Shown here: positions 40,891-49,504 of the stretch, one piece after another
Numbering within the stretch: the first letter of the stretch is position 1
Layout: every line of letters begins with the position of its first letter
Origin: Marinococcus halotolerans DSM 16375
GTDB lineage: Bacteria; Bacillota; Bacilli; Bacillales; Marinococcaceae
DNA length: 53,250 nt
Assembly: GCF_000420725.1 (NCBI RefSeq)
Contig: NZ_ATVM01000019.1
Span: forward strand, 1 to 53,250
Direction: 5' to 3'
Translations under genes and position numbers: made by a program
Notes under the pieces: generated by a model
The model's database searches: none
Told to the model about the DNA's origin: nothing
Seen by the model: only the letters and a program-made list of their open reading frames with translations

Positions 40891-42423
40891 TTAGGAGGCT
40901 TTATTCGGTTTGTCTGGATTTTTTCGTTTATCCTTCGTTTCAATATCTTGTTCCTCCCGGAGTGCTTTAAACAGGGAGTACACCATCAGTATCATCACGA
41001 TAGAAAAAGGAAGCGCCGATATAATCATGACATTCTGCAGCGCATCTATTCCTCCGGAATACAGCAGCACAGCCGCTGTTGCAGAAAGCATGATTCCCCA
41101 TGTGAACTTCACCACAGCTGAAGGATTCATTGCTCCATTGGAGGTTTGCATACCCAGCACGAAGGTGGCAGAGTCAGCCGAAGTAATAAAGAATGAAACA
41201 ATTAGCAGCAGTGCAATAGTAGACATAACGGTGCTAAGCGGGTATTGATCAAACACGCCGAAAATCGCTTCTTCAGGAGCAAGCGAAGCAATGTCTGCCA
41301 TACCGGTGCTCTGAACGTTCAATGTGGCTCCGCCAAACAGCGAGAACCAGATAAAGCTGACAATCGACGGCACTAGAATAACTCCGATAGTGAATTCCTT
41401 CAGGGTTCGTCCTCTCGACACACGAGCAATAAATATTCCTATAAAAGGCGTCCACGAGATCCACCAGGCCCAGTAGAATATCGTCCATGCATTAATCCAC
41501 TCTCTTGTACTTTCAGACGCAGGGGCGATTCGGAAGCTCATTTGCGGAAGCGTCTGTATATAGGTACCGAGCGTATTCGTGAACAAATTCATGGAAAATA
41601 ACGTCGGTCCGACAAAAAGCATTAAAACAAACAGAATGATCGTTAAGTAGATATTCGCATTACTCAAGGATTTAATTCCTTTATTCAGCCCAGTATACGC
41701 CGACACTAAAAACATGGCAGTAATAACGACAATCACAATCAGCTGCATCGTGTAGTTGTTCGGTGTACCAAACAAATAGGACATACCGCCGGAAACTTGA
41801 GTAACCCCGATACCAAGAACCGTGGCAATCCCCGACACTGTGGTAATCAGGGCGACAATGTCCACTACTTTTCCACCGATGCCTTTTTCATTCATAATTG
41901 GACTGAGCATAGCGCTCACCATGCCGGGTGCGCCCCGGCGGAACGTAAAGTAGGCAAAACAAATACCTGTAACACCGTATATGGCCCATGGGTGTATGCC
42001 CCAGTGCAGAAACATGTAGCGCATCGAATCGAGAAGTGCTTCCTCCGTTCCTGCCTCTGCTTCCGGGGCACTCGTTGCGTAGTGCGAGACTGTCTCCGCC
42101 CCGCTCCAGAATACAAGGCCGACTCCCATCCCGGAGCTGAACAGCATCGCAAACCAGGTGGGATAGCTGTATTCCGGACGATCCTCCGGCCTTCCGAGAC
42201 GGATATTTCCATACCTGCTGAAAATAAAATAAATACATAAAAGCACGCATCCTGACACAAGTAAAAGATAATACCAACCAAAATGTGTCGATACAAATGC
42301 TCTCACTGCAGAGCTTGCATTAAAAAAAGATTGCGGAATTGCGACTCCGACAACCGCCATAATAAGCAGTATTACTAAGGCTCCGTAAAACACAAAGCCT
42401 ACTCTTGGTTTTTGATTATCCAC
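40891..42423 (-). CDS. BCCT-family glycine betaine/choline-type transporter
   Basis: A 510-residue sodium-coupled betaine/carnitine/choline transporter with 12 helices. SSGMGVGLVFWSGAE is the substrate-site helix (Gly-Met-Gly motif) and FYWAWWISWTPFIGIFIARVSRG is split across helix 8 with the Trp box (about residues 300-322). The charged C-terminus suits an osmosensing tail. I choose the GTG at 42421-42423 (DNQKPRVGF), since GGAAGGAG is 9 bases upstream, over the in-frame ATG-less extension to 42447. Import of betaine for osmoprotection fits a halophile; OpuD/BetL-like specificity is inferred. The upstream 435 bases have strong hairpins. Confidence 0.93.
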   Translation of the reverse strand: MDNQKPRVGFVFYGALVILLIMAVVGVAIPQSFFNASSAVRAFVSTHFGWYYLLLVSGCVLLCIYFIFSRYGNIRLGRPEDRPEYSYPTWFAMLFSSGMGVGLVFWSGAETVSHYATSAPEAEAGTEEALLDSMRYMFLHWGIHPWAIYGVTGICFAYFTFRRGAPGMVSAMLSPIMNEKGIGGKVVDIVALITTVSGIATVLGIGVTQVSGGMSYLFGTPNNYTMQLIVIVVITAMFLVSAYTGLNKGIKSLSNANIYLTIILFVLMLFVGPTLFSMNLFTNTLGTYIQTLPQMSFRIAPASESTREWINAWTIFYWAWWISWTPFIGIFIARVSRGRTLKEFTIGVILVPSIVSFIWFSLFGGATLNVQSTGMADIASLAPEEAIFGVFDQYPLSTVMSTIALLLIVSFFITSADSATFVLGMQTSNGAMNPSAVVKFTWGIMLSATAAVLLYSGGIDALQNVMIISALPFSIVMILMVYSLFKALREEQDIETKDKRKNPDKPNKAS

Positions 42424-42447
42424 GACGGGGGCTCCTTCCTTTTTCAA

Positions 42448-42882
42448 CAGCGGCTAAAAACGTGGAACTGATCACTACGAAAACCTTTCGTTTGAAGCTA
42501 AAATAAGTGTTTCCCGCGGTGTTCACCGTGTAAACCCTCTATCTGCGGACCTAATTGATAAATCAATACCCGGTAAAGGTTTATAGCCCTGGATACTTTT
42601 TAGTTCTGCATTATGCGGAACGGTGAATGAGTCATCGGCTCCGACAACAAAATACACACCACGGCTTCCAAAAAGCCATGGTGCGTATAGAGCGCATCTA
42701 GCCGGTACTCAATTAATCTATTCCAATCAGCCGACCGGTCATTTAAGGGGAGTAGTTATACTGGAATACCCTTTCTCTGCCAAAGAGCCTCGTGACGTTA
42801 CGGATCCACGACGGCTGCTTTTCACACGACCTTAGGTTATTAATCGTTCCCTGGTGGCCTTTTACTTTTCCTAAAGTCTCAT
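42448..42882. other. 435-base structured region upstream of the BCCT gene
   Basis: No frame with a convincing ribosome site. Strong inverted repeats are GTTCTGCA-TTA-TGCGGAAC (42602-42620), CACCACGGCTT-CCAAA-AAGCCATGGTG (42656-42682) and CGGTGTTCACCG (near 42517-42529). It may be a long 5' leader of the transporter mRNA or a decayed element. I found no match to a riboswitch class I know. Confidence 0.4.
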
Positions 42883-43470
42883 TTATAAAAATGGATTACC
42901 GTATTTTTCAGCGTATTCGTAAAAGCCGTACCGGTACATATACATTGTCTTTTCAATTTCTTCTGCCGTGTCAAAATTAACCATGTGCAAAACCAGCTCG
43001 GTAAATTCTATAGGTGCCGTTCCGTTTGCGGTCACCAGGTTTTTATCCTTAACAGCCTGATCTTCCATAAATTCTACATCCGGCTTATAGTTTTCGTAGT
43101 TCTGCCAGAAGTAAGCCGAATTGCCCGTATGCTTGAAATGATTTAAAAACCCATTCTTTGCTAAATAATCTACTGCTCCGCATATGGCACCAACCGGAGT
43201 ATTTTTATTGAACGCTTGGTCCACTAAACTATAAATATCATCGCTTTCAATACTCCACGTGTTGCCCCCAATTAATACCAGCAGATCGAAATCCGGATGA
43301 TTGTTAACTTTATAATCCACCGCTGTTTTAAAGCCGCCGATGGAAGTCACCTGCTCATGCAGAGAAATTGTACTAACAGCCCACTCCCTGCTTTCGTTCA
43401 GCGTTGCTGACAAATATGCGGCTTCCCAATCAGCGTACTCATCTAAAAGCAGAAATATTGCTTGCTTCAC
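42883..43470 (-). CDS. DJ-1/PfpI-family protein (class I glutamine-amidotransferase-like)
   Basis: A 195-residue protein of the DJ-1/PfpI fold, YoaZ/YdeA-like. The nucleophile-elbow region is VGAICGAVDYLAKNG with the reactive Cys, and LLVLIGGNTW and the terminal IEFTELVLHM support the fold. Members act as deglycases, chaperones or stress hydrolases. The start is a GTG at 43468-43470 (KQAIFLLLDEYADWE) with TTGGAGGG 8 bases upstream; the TTG at 43485 is itself part of that ribosome site. Confidence 0.88.
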   Translation of the reverse strand: MKQAIFLLLDEYADWEAAYLSATLNESREWAVSTISLHEQVTSIGGFKTAVDYKVNNHPDFDLLVLIGGNTWSIESDDIYSLVDQAFNKNTPVGAICGAVDYLAKNGFLNHFKHTGNSAYFWQNYENYKPDVEFMEDQAVKDKNLVTANGTAPIEFTELVLHMVNFDTAEEIEKTMYMYRYGFYEYAEKYGNPFL

Positions 43471-43537
43471 AGCAGATCCCTCCAAAATAATTTTTTAGGA
43501 CATTGCATATGACAGCTGCAGTCAAACTGAAACACAC

Positions 43538-43960
43538 TTAATCTTCCTCAATCCATGCCGGGTTCCATACAATTTCCCATAGGTGGCCGTCCGGGTCCTG
43601 GAAATGTCCGGAGTACCCTCCCCAGAACGTCTCGTGTGCCGGGTCCGTGATAAAGGCCCCTGCACGTTCCGCCTTCTCCATAATCGCCTCCACCTCCGCT
43701 TTACTGTTCACATTGTGACCAAGAGTGAATTCCGCAGGATTTGGCTGGCCGGCCTCGACGCCGGCTTCATGCGCAATACTTTCACGCTTCCAAACAGCGA
43801 GCTTCAGACCTGCCTGCAGATCAAAAAAGGCTACCGCTCCGTTCTCAAATTCCTCTCCGACAATTCCTTCAGTAGGGAAACCCAGCCCATCACGATAAAA
43901 GTGCACCGATTTTTGCAGGTTCTCTACACCAATAGTAATGACAGACACATTTGGCTTCAT
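43538..43960 (-). CDS. VOC-family protein
   Basis: A 140-residue vicinal-oxygen-chelate protein with two repeats. It starts MKPNVSVITIGVENLQKSVH and ends GYSGHFQDPDGHLWEIVWNP, the latter being the typical metal-site strand with Glu. Several starts (ATG 43969, ATG 43966, GTG 43963, ATG 43960) follow AAGGAG closely. The fourth has the best spacing, 9 bases, and is used here. It could be a glyoxalase-like detoxification protein; the substrate is unknown. Confidence 0.87.
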   Translation of the reverse strand: MKPNVSVITIGVENLQKSVHFYRDGLGFPTEGIVGEEFENGAVAFFDLQAGLKLAVWKRESIAHEAGVEAGQPNPAEFTLGHNVNSKAEVEAIMEKAERAGAFITDPAHETFWGGYSGHFQDPDGHLWEIVWNPAWIEED

Positions 43961-44011
43961 CACCATCATCTCCTTGTACAGGTCTCTCCTTATTGCAGTG
44001 GAAAAGCTTTA

Positions 44012-44569
44012 CTAATCCAGCTGTTTAATAAATTTTGCCGGATTTCCTCCCACCAGTGTGCGCGCAGAAACGTCTTTGGTCACGACTGCTCCCGAAGCAA
44101 TCACTGCGCCGTCTTCAATGCGGATGCCGGGATTGATTATGGCTCCTCCCCCGACCCATACATTGTGACCGATCGTCACAGGCGCTCCGTATTCCTGGAG
44201 CGTCGCGCGGGCCGCTTCCTCCATTGGATGGTTCACGGTATATATATGCACTCCCGGTCCCAGCATTACCCCGTCACCGAACGTAATTGGCGCTTCATCA
44301 AGCATGACGCAGTTGACGTTGGCGAAAAAGTGGTCCCCAAGGTGAATATTGTAGCCGTAGTCGCACCAGAACGGCGGCCCGATACGGGCTTTTTCTCCCA
44401 TCGTTCCTACGATGTCCTGTAACAGCTGATTGCTTCTTTCCTTTTCCCGGACGCTGATCGAGTTGTATTCTTCAAGCAAAAGCTTCATTTGCAGCCGCTC
44501 CGCCTTAAGCTCAGGGTCATGCGGTAGAAACAGCTCGCCGTTCATCATTTTTTCCTTCTCGCTTTTCAT
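44012..44569 (-). CDS. sugar O-acetyltransferase (maltose/galactoside acetyltransferase type)
   Basis: A 185-residue left-handed beta-helix acetyltransferase. The Mac N-terminal domain (about 8-60, MNGELFLPHDPELKAER) is followed by hexapeptide repeats (ITFGDGVMLGPGVHIYTVNH). The catalytic His is in YTVNHPME, and the C-terminal VWVGGGAIINPGIRIEDGAV and LVGGNPAKFIKQLD segments are standard for Maa/LacA. It acetylates a sugar hydroxyl from acetyl-CoA. The ATG at 44569 has AGAGGTG 6 bases upstream. It is divergent from the TetR gene. Confidence 0.92.
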   Translation of the reverse strand: MKSEKEKMMNGELFLPHDPELKAERLQMKLLLEEYNSISVREKERSNQLLQDIVGTMGEKARIGPPFWCDYGYNIHLGDHFFANVNCVMLDEAPITFGDGVMLGPGVHIYTVNHPMEEAARATLQEYGAPVTIGHNVWVGGGAIINPGIRIEDGAVIASGAVVTKDVSARTLVGGNPAKFIKQLD

Positions 44570-44750
44570 TCGAACACCTCTTCTACTTTATTTCATGAGC
44601 ATTCAACACCTCTATAAGCCCACTATACCACTGTTATTACGCGCAGGAATATTTGTTTTACGGAATGTTCCAGAAATTGCTTTTCTTTTTTAACACAGTT
44701 GTATTAAAAAATGTTATACTTGCTTTAATTTCTAAACCTCGAGGTGTTCT

Positions 44751-45344
44751 ATGCCAAAGATCATTGACCACGAAAAGAAAAAAGAGCAGATTGTGGAGTA
44801 CACGTGGCAGTCCATTGTGAACAGCGGTGCAAAAGGCGCGACGGTTAGAACTATCGCAAAGCTCGCGGAAATGACGCCCGGGCAGATCCGCTACTACTTT
44901 CCCACTCACAGTGCGCTGCTCGATGCAGTCATGGAAAAAGTAAATCATAAAGTGGCACAAAGAATTCAGGAGATATTTGACCAGGAAGATTTAACCGAAA
45001 AGGAACGGGTCATTCAGGCAATACTCGCAGTTCTCCCTTTAGACGATGACCGCTACGCGGATATGGAAGTGTGGATGGCTTTTCAGTATGAACTCCATGA
45101 AGCAGGAACGAATTCCATGGGAGACGAAATACGTCTGCTCATTCAAAAATCCTTACAATATTTAAGCGAAAAAAAGATGCTTCAGGAGGAGCTGCCTGTC
45201 GAGCTGACTACAATGCGTGCTCACGCCCTCGTTGACGGGCTGGCCCTGCACAAATTGTTAACCCCTGACCGTATAAATAATGAACATGCCGCTAAATTGA
45301 TTCGTAACGAAGTTCATTCCTGGCTGAAGGAGGAGTATAGATGA
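44751..45344 (+). CDS. TetR/AcrR-family transcriptional regulator
   Basis: A 197-residue regulator. The N-terminal helix-turn-helix reads GAKGATVRTIAKLAEMTPGQIRYYF (about 26-50), close to BetI-type TetR proteins with R-YYF at the end of the recognition helix. The C-terminal ligand-binding half includes VWMAFQYELHEAG and ALVDGLALHKLL. The ATG has CGAGGTG 6 bases upstream. The stop overlaps the start of the next gene by 4 bases (ATGA), so regulator and membrane protein form an operon. The ligand is unknown. Confidence 0.9.
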   Translation: MPKIIDHEKKKEQIVEYTWQSIVNSGAKGATVRTIAKLAEMTPGQIRYYFPTHSALLDAVMEKVNHKVAQRIQEIFDQEDLTEKERVIQAILAVLPLDDDRYADMEVWMAFQYELHEAGTNSMGDEIRLLIQKSLQYLSEKKMLQEELPVELTTMRAHALVDGLALHKLLTPDRINNEHAAKLIRNEVHSWLKEEYR

Positions 45345-45898
45345 ATTTCATACTGCTGCTGATTATTGGAATCGAAATAGCCTTCTGGATAGTTATTGTC
45401 GCCGGATTAATTATTCGCTACGTGTTTCAAATGCCAAGGCTGGGGTTATTCTTTCTCGCCTTAACACCCGTACTGGATTTGATTCTGCTGATTGCGGCCT
45501 CCGTGGATCTGATGCGCGGGGCACTAGCTACCACGGCTCATGCCATTGCTGCTATCTACATTGCGGTCTCCATTGTTTTTGGAAAGCAGATGATCCGCTG
45601 GGCCGACGAACGGTTCAGGTATTATATTATGAGGCAGGGCGACAGGCCGTCCCGGCTTTACGGCTATGCCTATTCCCGAAAATACTTTAAGGACTGGCTC
45701 AAGCACGTCCTGGCGTATGTTCTTGGAACGGGACTCCTGTGGATAGTTATTTTTCTCGTGAATAACGCAGACAGAACGGAAGCTTTGAGCAGCACTATTA
45801 AACTATGGTCTCTCATCGTAGTGATCGATTTGATTATATCCATTACGTACTTTATATGGCCACGCGAGGCGAAATATAAAGAAGAAATTCATCAATAA
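45341..45898 (+). CDS. hypothetical polytopic membrane protein coupled to TetR gene
   Basis: A 185-residue membrane protein with about five helices (about 3-25, 33-52, 57-78, 120-142 and 152-172). Between the third and fourth is a cytoplasmic basic loop, RWADERFRYYIMRQGDRPSR. I do not recognise the family with certainty. GGAGGAG lies 8 bases upstream of the ATG within the end of the TetR gene. It is probably the target or effector membrane component of that regulator. Confidence 0.7.
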   Translation: MNFILLLIIGIEIAFWIVIVAGLIIRYVFQMPRLGLFFLALTPVLDLILLIAASVDLMRGALATTAHAIAAIYIAVSIVFGKQMIRWADERFRYYIMRQGDRPSRLYGYAYSRKYFKDWLKHVLAYVLGTGLLWIVIFLVNNADRTEALSSTIKLWSLIVVIDLIISITYFIWPREAKYKEEIHQ

Positions 45899-45915
45899 CA
45901 CGCCTGTAGAAATTT

Positions 45916-47040
45916 TTATGAAGATTTACATTTAAATATTATCGTGGCATAGCCGATCACAGAAGCAGCGAGAAACAGCATATGATAGCCAAACGACCCA
46001 GCAATAACTCCGGAAAAAATGGATCCCGCAGCCTGGCCCAGAGCGAGCATTAAAAACGGCAGGCCCAGTCCAATAGAAGGATTCGTTCGAAACACTGAGA
46101 CACCCCAAACTATCAGAACGCCGGTGATGAAGACATACGAGCTCCCGAAAAGAAACGGGGACAAAAACCCAACAACGGGGCTTCCGGGCCAGCTTCCGAG
46201 GAGCAGGGATGCAGTAGACAGCGTTACGACTGAAAGCCTGAAGGCGTGCATAATGCCAAACCGGTTAATAACGATCCCGGCGGTCCCGCCCAATAAGCCT
46301 GCCAGACCGATGATTACCCAGAGCCAGTCTCCCAGATAGGCGGGCACCCCGTCCAAATTGACGATAAAATCTCTCGAAAAGGTCCAGTATGCCGCCGAAG
46401 AAATGCCTAAAAACAGGGAGGCCAGGATCAGTGGGACGGACTGCTTCCATTCCTCCTTTACAAACCCTGCGGAGCTCTGTTCTTCAAACGTCTGTGTACG
46501 GGGAAGCACTTTATAGTTGGCAGCCAGCACGATAATAGCGATCACCATAAAGATTATATACGTCTCCCTCCAGCTCTCCACCATCATAATCGCAATAGCC
46601 CCGGTGAATGCTGTTCCTATGCTTGTACCGGAATTGATCCAGGCATTCGTCTGGTTCTGCGCTCTTGATTCGACGCTCGTATTTACGATACTGGCATACG
46701 GTGGCGAGGATAAGCCCGTACTCATCCCTGCTAAAAATATCCCCGCCCCCAGCCCTACTGGAGTTAAAGAAACGGAGATGACGCCGAGCCCAATAATCGA
46801 GAGGGCCCCCGCTGCCACCAGGATAAACCTGGAGCTAACCGTGCGTGAAAACATCATCGCTGCTACTATGGCTATACAGTATGCCACATAGGACAAAGAA
46901 GAAATGATTCCACTCGTGGATTGGCTCATATGGAGTGCCTCATTAATATAGGGAAGCATCAGCCCGTAGCTGAACCGGGACAGCCCGTAGGTCACCGCAA
47001 TCATAGGCAGGCCGGCAAGGATTAGTTTATTTGCATTCAT
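45916..47040 (-). CDS. MFS transporter (YbfB/YjiJ-like)
   Basis: A 374-residue major facilitator with about 11-12 helices. The N-terminus AVTYGLSRFSYGLMLPYINE is the signature of the YbfB/YjiJ group. Other conserved parts are LAGMSTGLSSPPYASIVN and GSSYVFITGVLIVWGVSVFR. Substrates for the group are poorly known; drug or metabolite efflux is usual. The ATG has AAGGAGCGA upstream. It lies beside a TetR gene on the same strand. A TGA(T/A)CGTTCA site precedes each of the two genes. Confidence 0.87.
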   Translation of the reverse strand: MNANKLILAGLPMIAVTYGLSRFSYGLMLPYINEALHMSQSTSGIISSLSYVAYCIAIVAAMMFSRTVSSRFILVAAGALSIIGLGVISVSLTPVGLGAGIFLAGMSTGLSSPPYASIVNTSVESRAQNQTNAWINSGTSIGTAFTGAIAIMMVESWRETYIIFMVIAIIVLAANYKVLPRTQTFEEQSSAGFVKEEWKQSVPLILASLFLGISSAAYWTFSRDFIVNLDGVPAYLGDWLWVIIGLAGLLGGTAGIVINRFGIMHAFRLSVVTLSTASLLLGSWPGSPVVGFLSPFLFGSSYVFITGVLIVWGVSVFRTNPSIGLGLPFLMLALGQAAGSIFSGVIAGSFGYHMLFLAASVIGYATIIFKCKSS

Positions 47041-47065
47041 GTTCGTTCGCTCCTTTTATTTATTT

Positions 47066-47079
47066 ATTGATCGTTCATT
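47066..47079. promoter_or_regulatory. TetR-type operator upstream of the MFS gene
   Basis: ATTGATCGTTCATT (core TGATCGTTCA) lies 26 bases upstream of the MFS start. It is the same site, with one change, as at 47713-47726. Confidence 0.6.
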
Positions 47080-47097
47080 CAATAGTTAGTTAAAAAA

Positions 47098-47131
47098 TAA
47101 GAGCCATCAGCATTGATAACGATGCTCTTTT
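47098..47131 (-). terminator. terminator of the second TetR gene
   Basis: Minus-strand AAGAGCATC...GATGGCTCTT stem followed by ATTTTTTAAC, seven bases beyond the stop codon. Confidence 0.65.
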
Positions 47132-47137
47132 CTATAT

Positions 47138-47692
47138 CTATTCGCTGTCCGCCTGCATGCTTTTTACCAAATCGAATGCCGATGCTTCTACTTCCTTCAT
47201 CTCCAAAATCTGAGCCATGGACGTAATTCCCTCCATGATCAGGACCAGCTGCGTTCCGAGCGTTTTGGGAGCATTAAAGAACTTGATGTCACGCTCAATT
47301 TTATTTAACAGGGTTGTTTTATGATCTTTACTCATAGCAGTAATCTCTTCGTTGACTCCCTCATATTCCTGCTTCGCTCTTAAGAACAGGCATCCATTAA
47401 AGCCGTCCGTTTTCATCCAGTCCACGTGGGCCTTAATCAGTGATTTTGCGTAATAATTAAAATCACTCTTTTTATCGATCGCCTCTTCTATAAAGTCAAA
47501 ATACCGCATTTCCCGGCGCTTTAATATTTCTATAATCAACACTTCTTTGGACTTAAAATGATAGTACATCGTCATCGGTGCCACTCCGACTTCATTCAAA
47601 ATACTTTTAACCCCGACAGCATGAAATCCGTGCTGATAAAAGAGGCCTTCCGCAGTGTTCAATATGACCTCTTTTTTCGATGCCGCTTTCAT
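47138..47692 (-). CDS. TetR/AcrR-family transcriptional regulator
   Basis: A 184-residue repressor. The helix-turn-helix (about 22-50) reads GFHAVGVKSILNEVGVAPMTMYYHF with the TetR-typical MYYHFKSKE end. The C-terminal domain (CLFLRAKQEYEG) resembles TetR_C_33-type regulators of efflux pumps. The ATG has GGGGGCTCC-type sequence upstream, a weak site. TGAACGTTCA operators before it and before the MFS gene suggest that it represses both itself and the transporter. Confidence 0.9.
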   Translation of the reverse strand: MKAASKKEVILNTAEGLFYQHGFHAVGVKSILNEVGVAPMTMYYHFKSKEVLIIEILKRREMRYFDFIEEAIDKKSDFNYYAKSLIKAHVDWMKTDGFNGCLFLRAKQEYEGVNEEITAMSKDHKTTLLNKIERDIKFFNAPKTLGTQLVLIMEGITSMAQILEMKEVEASAFDLVKSMQADSE

Positions 47693-47712
47693 AGGAGCCC
47701 CCCCTTTTGTTT

Positions 47713-47726
47713 ATTGAACGTTCATT
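47713..47726. promoter_or_regulatory. TetR-type operator upstream of the regulator gene
   Basis: ATTGAACGTTCATT, containing the perfect palindrome TGAACGTTCA, sits 21 bases upstream of the regulator start. Confidence 0.65.
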
Positions 47727-47764
47727 ATAATAAATCTTAACATATTCTACGTCTAAATGTTAAT

Positions 47765-48016
47765 TTATTGTTTTTTCTTTCTGATTTTTTCTGCCGTATC
47801 ATTTAGAAATTCGTCTATGTTATATTCTTTATAATCATCACGAATTTCAGCAATAACCGTGCTTTTCGCTTCCTGTTCTGTCTTTCCTTCCTTCATTAAA
47901 TCCAGTAATTTACCACTATAAGTGCTCTTGTACTCTTCTTCCCCCTCGGAAATATTTTCAGCATCCCCGCCCCAGATAATACCGACAATTTCTTCTAAAA
48001 ACTCCCGATATTCCAT
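47765..48016 (-). CDS. hypothetical acidic protein (83 aa)
   Basis: An 83-residue soluble helical protein starting MEYREFLEEIVGIIWGG and ending DTAEKIRKKKQ. It is very acidic in the centre (GEEEYKSTYSGKLLDLMKEG). I do not recognise it. GGGGAAG lies about 6 bases before the ATG. It stands alone; a helix-rich fold of this size could be a regulator-binding protein, but nothing identifies a partner. Confidence 0.6.
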   Translation of the reverse strand: MEYREFLEEIVGIIWGGDAENISEGEEEYKSTYSGKLLDLMKEGKTEQEAKSTVIAEIRDDYKEYNIDEFLNDTAEKIRKKKQ

Positions 48017-48244
48017 ATCGCTTCCCCTTTCCGAATAATATTTGATAATTCAATTATACTTTATCCTTTCAAACGTGCGTTAAAGAAATTTTCAGAAAAC
48101 AAATTATAGCCGTACTCTTGGCTTTTTGATGAAAGCATTTAAAGGGAATAGCGATACCACCACTGCGAAAAACAAATCGCCGGTATGCTTTTTGGTATAG
48201 TCATACGTACTGGAAATGAAGCGTGTACTCTGGAGGTGCCTCTG

Positions 48245-49075
48245 ATGAAGTTTCTTTCTTTTATTGTGCTTTTAATTGTTACGTTAATTCTCAGAAAAAG
48301 GTGTTTTAACTATTTTACAAATCGAGAAATCGCTTCTCTTTCCGCTGTCAGCGAAAATGATCCAGCTGTAAAGGTAACTCAACAAAGAATCGACACGCTC
48401 CCCCTTCCTGTAGCGAAGTGGCTCACAAAGGTTGGTATAGCAGGCAAACATGAAATACAATCGGTACGATTAAAACAAACGGGATTAATGAAATTAAATC
48501 CTGCCCAGAAAAAGTGGTATCCATCAAACGCGGAACAATATATCGCAGTCAATGAACCAGCGTTTCTCTGGAAGGCGGAAATAAAAATGCTTCCCTTCAT
48601 CAAAGTAGTCGGAAGAGATCTTTTCACGCATGGCACAGGACACATGACAATTAAAATAGCTTCGCTTATTCCAATTGTAAATATCACTGATAATGAAAAA
48701 ATAAATCAGTCTACCCTGCAAAGGTATTTGCTTGAGCTGCCCTGGTATCCCTCCGCTGCGCTCCGACCATACATTCAATGGAAGCAGATCGATGAGTTTT
48801 CTGCCGAAGCTACGATGGATTATAACGGTGTTTCAGGGTCCGCCATTTATCAGTTTAGCGCTGACGGAAGTGTAGAAAAAATTAGCGCTCTGCGATACAA
48901 AGACAGTAGTAAAAATGCAAGACTTTTGGAATGCGTCGGGGAAGTTGTAGAAAATTCCACTTTTGAAGGAATAGAGATCCCTACAACGATAACTGTTTCA
49001 TGGATGTTAGAAGAAGGGAAATTCACGTGGTACAGAGTAGAAGTAAAAGATATAAGATTTAATGAACAACCATGA
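48245..49075 (+). CDS. DUF6544-family protein (formerly DUF6920)
   Basis: A 276-residue protein with one N-terminal membrane helix (about 3-20) and a large extracytoplasmic or cytoplasmic domain. The pattern IDTLPLPVAKWLTKVGIAGK, LKQTGLMKLNP, AFLWKAEIKMLPFI, TLQRYLLELPWYPSAAL and IDEFSAEATMDYNGVSG is characteristic of DUF6544. It is read as a lipocalin-like or lipid-carrier-type beta fold; function is unknown. The ATG at 48245 has TGGAGGTG 7 bases upstream; the longer frame from 48185 has none. A bidirectional terminator follows. Confidence 0.8.
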   Translation: MKFLSFIVLLIVTLILRKRCFNYFTNREIASLSAVSENDPAVKVTQQRIDTLPLPVAKWLTKVGIAGKHEIQSVRLKQTGLMKLNPAQKKWYPSNAEQYIAVNEPAFLWKAEIKMLPFIKVVGRDLFTHGTGHMTIKIASLIPIVNITDNEKINQSTLQRYLLELPWYPSAALRPYIQWKQIDEFSAEATMDYNGVSGSAIYQFSADGSVEKISALRYKDSSKNARLLECVGEVVENSTFEGIEIPTTITVSWMLEEGKFTWYRVEVKDIRFNEQP

Positions 49076-49078
49076 ACA

Positions 49079-49122
49079 AAGCAAAGGACTCTCTCTTTAT
49101 CCACACAGAGACAGTCCTTTTC
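49079..49122. terminator. bidirectional terminator
   Basis: AAAGGACT(CTCTCT)...(AGAGAC)AGTCCTTTT: a long stem with A and T tracts between the convergent DUF6544 gene and the 64-residue membrane protein gene. Confidence 0.8.
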
Positions 49123-49126
49123 GTAT

Positions 49127-49321
49127 TCACGATTTAAAGAAGTGCTTTACCATAAGCACCCAGAACGGGATAACAATGATGAGAAGTAAAACAATAGCAG
49201 CTGCTGATAATAGATTGGAAATAAGAGAGTTTTGAACAATCATTAAATAAATATTAAAAAAAATAACAGCCGTGAGAAAAATTCCTCCTATGACTGACCC
49301 GGTATTTATCGTTTGTTTCAA
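49127..49321 (-). CDS. hypothetical membrane protein (64 aa, 2 TM helices)
   Basis: A 64-residue protein made almost entirely of two transmembrane helices (about 8-28 and 38-58) with a short basic end VKHFFKS. GGGGGTG lies 7 bases upstream of the ATG. No family is recognised. Confidence 0.55.
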   Translation of the reverse strand: MKQTINTGSVIGGIFLTAVIFFNIYLMIVQNSLISNLLSAAAIVLLLIIVIPFWVLMVKHFFKS

Positions 49322-49340
49322 TTAAACACCCCCAACTATA

Positions 49341-49372
49341 GAAAAGAACGAACCCGCGCCAGGTTCGTTTTA
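49341..49372 (-). terminator. terminator upstream of the 64-aa gene
   Basis: ACGAACC-CGCGCCA-GGTTCGT with TTTTA on the plus strand and TCTTTTC on the minus strand. On the minus strand it would end the transcript of the gene at 49505-49753. Confidence 0.65.
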
Positions 49373-49504
49373 TCCATTATGAAAATTCCAGTAAACCCTG
49401 AAGCGGGACAACGATGTTATTGTCTTACTCATTATAGCATTTGCCAAGCCTTTGATTAAGAAATAACTGTTGAGGATACCGAAAGTTTACAATAAAATAT
49501 GTCT

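Noticed and set aside
42623-42835. 70-codon plus-strand frame
   Set aside because: No ribosome site and no recognisable sequence. It crosses one of the strong hairpins and another frame on the opposite strand is equally open.
42448-42882. c-di-AMP (ydaO-type) riboswitch in front of the BCCT gene
   Set aside because: I could not find the conserved ydaO sequence blocks on either strand, so only unspecified structure is reported.
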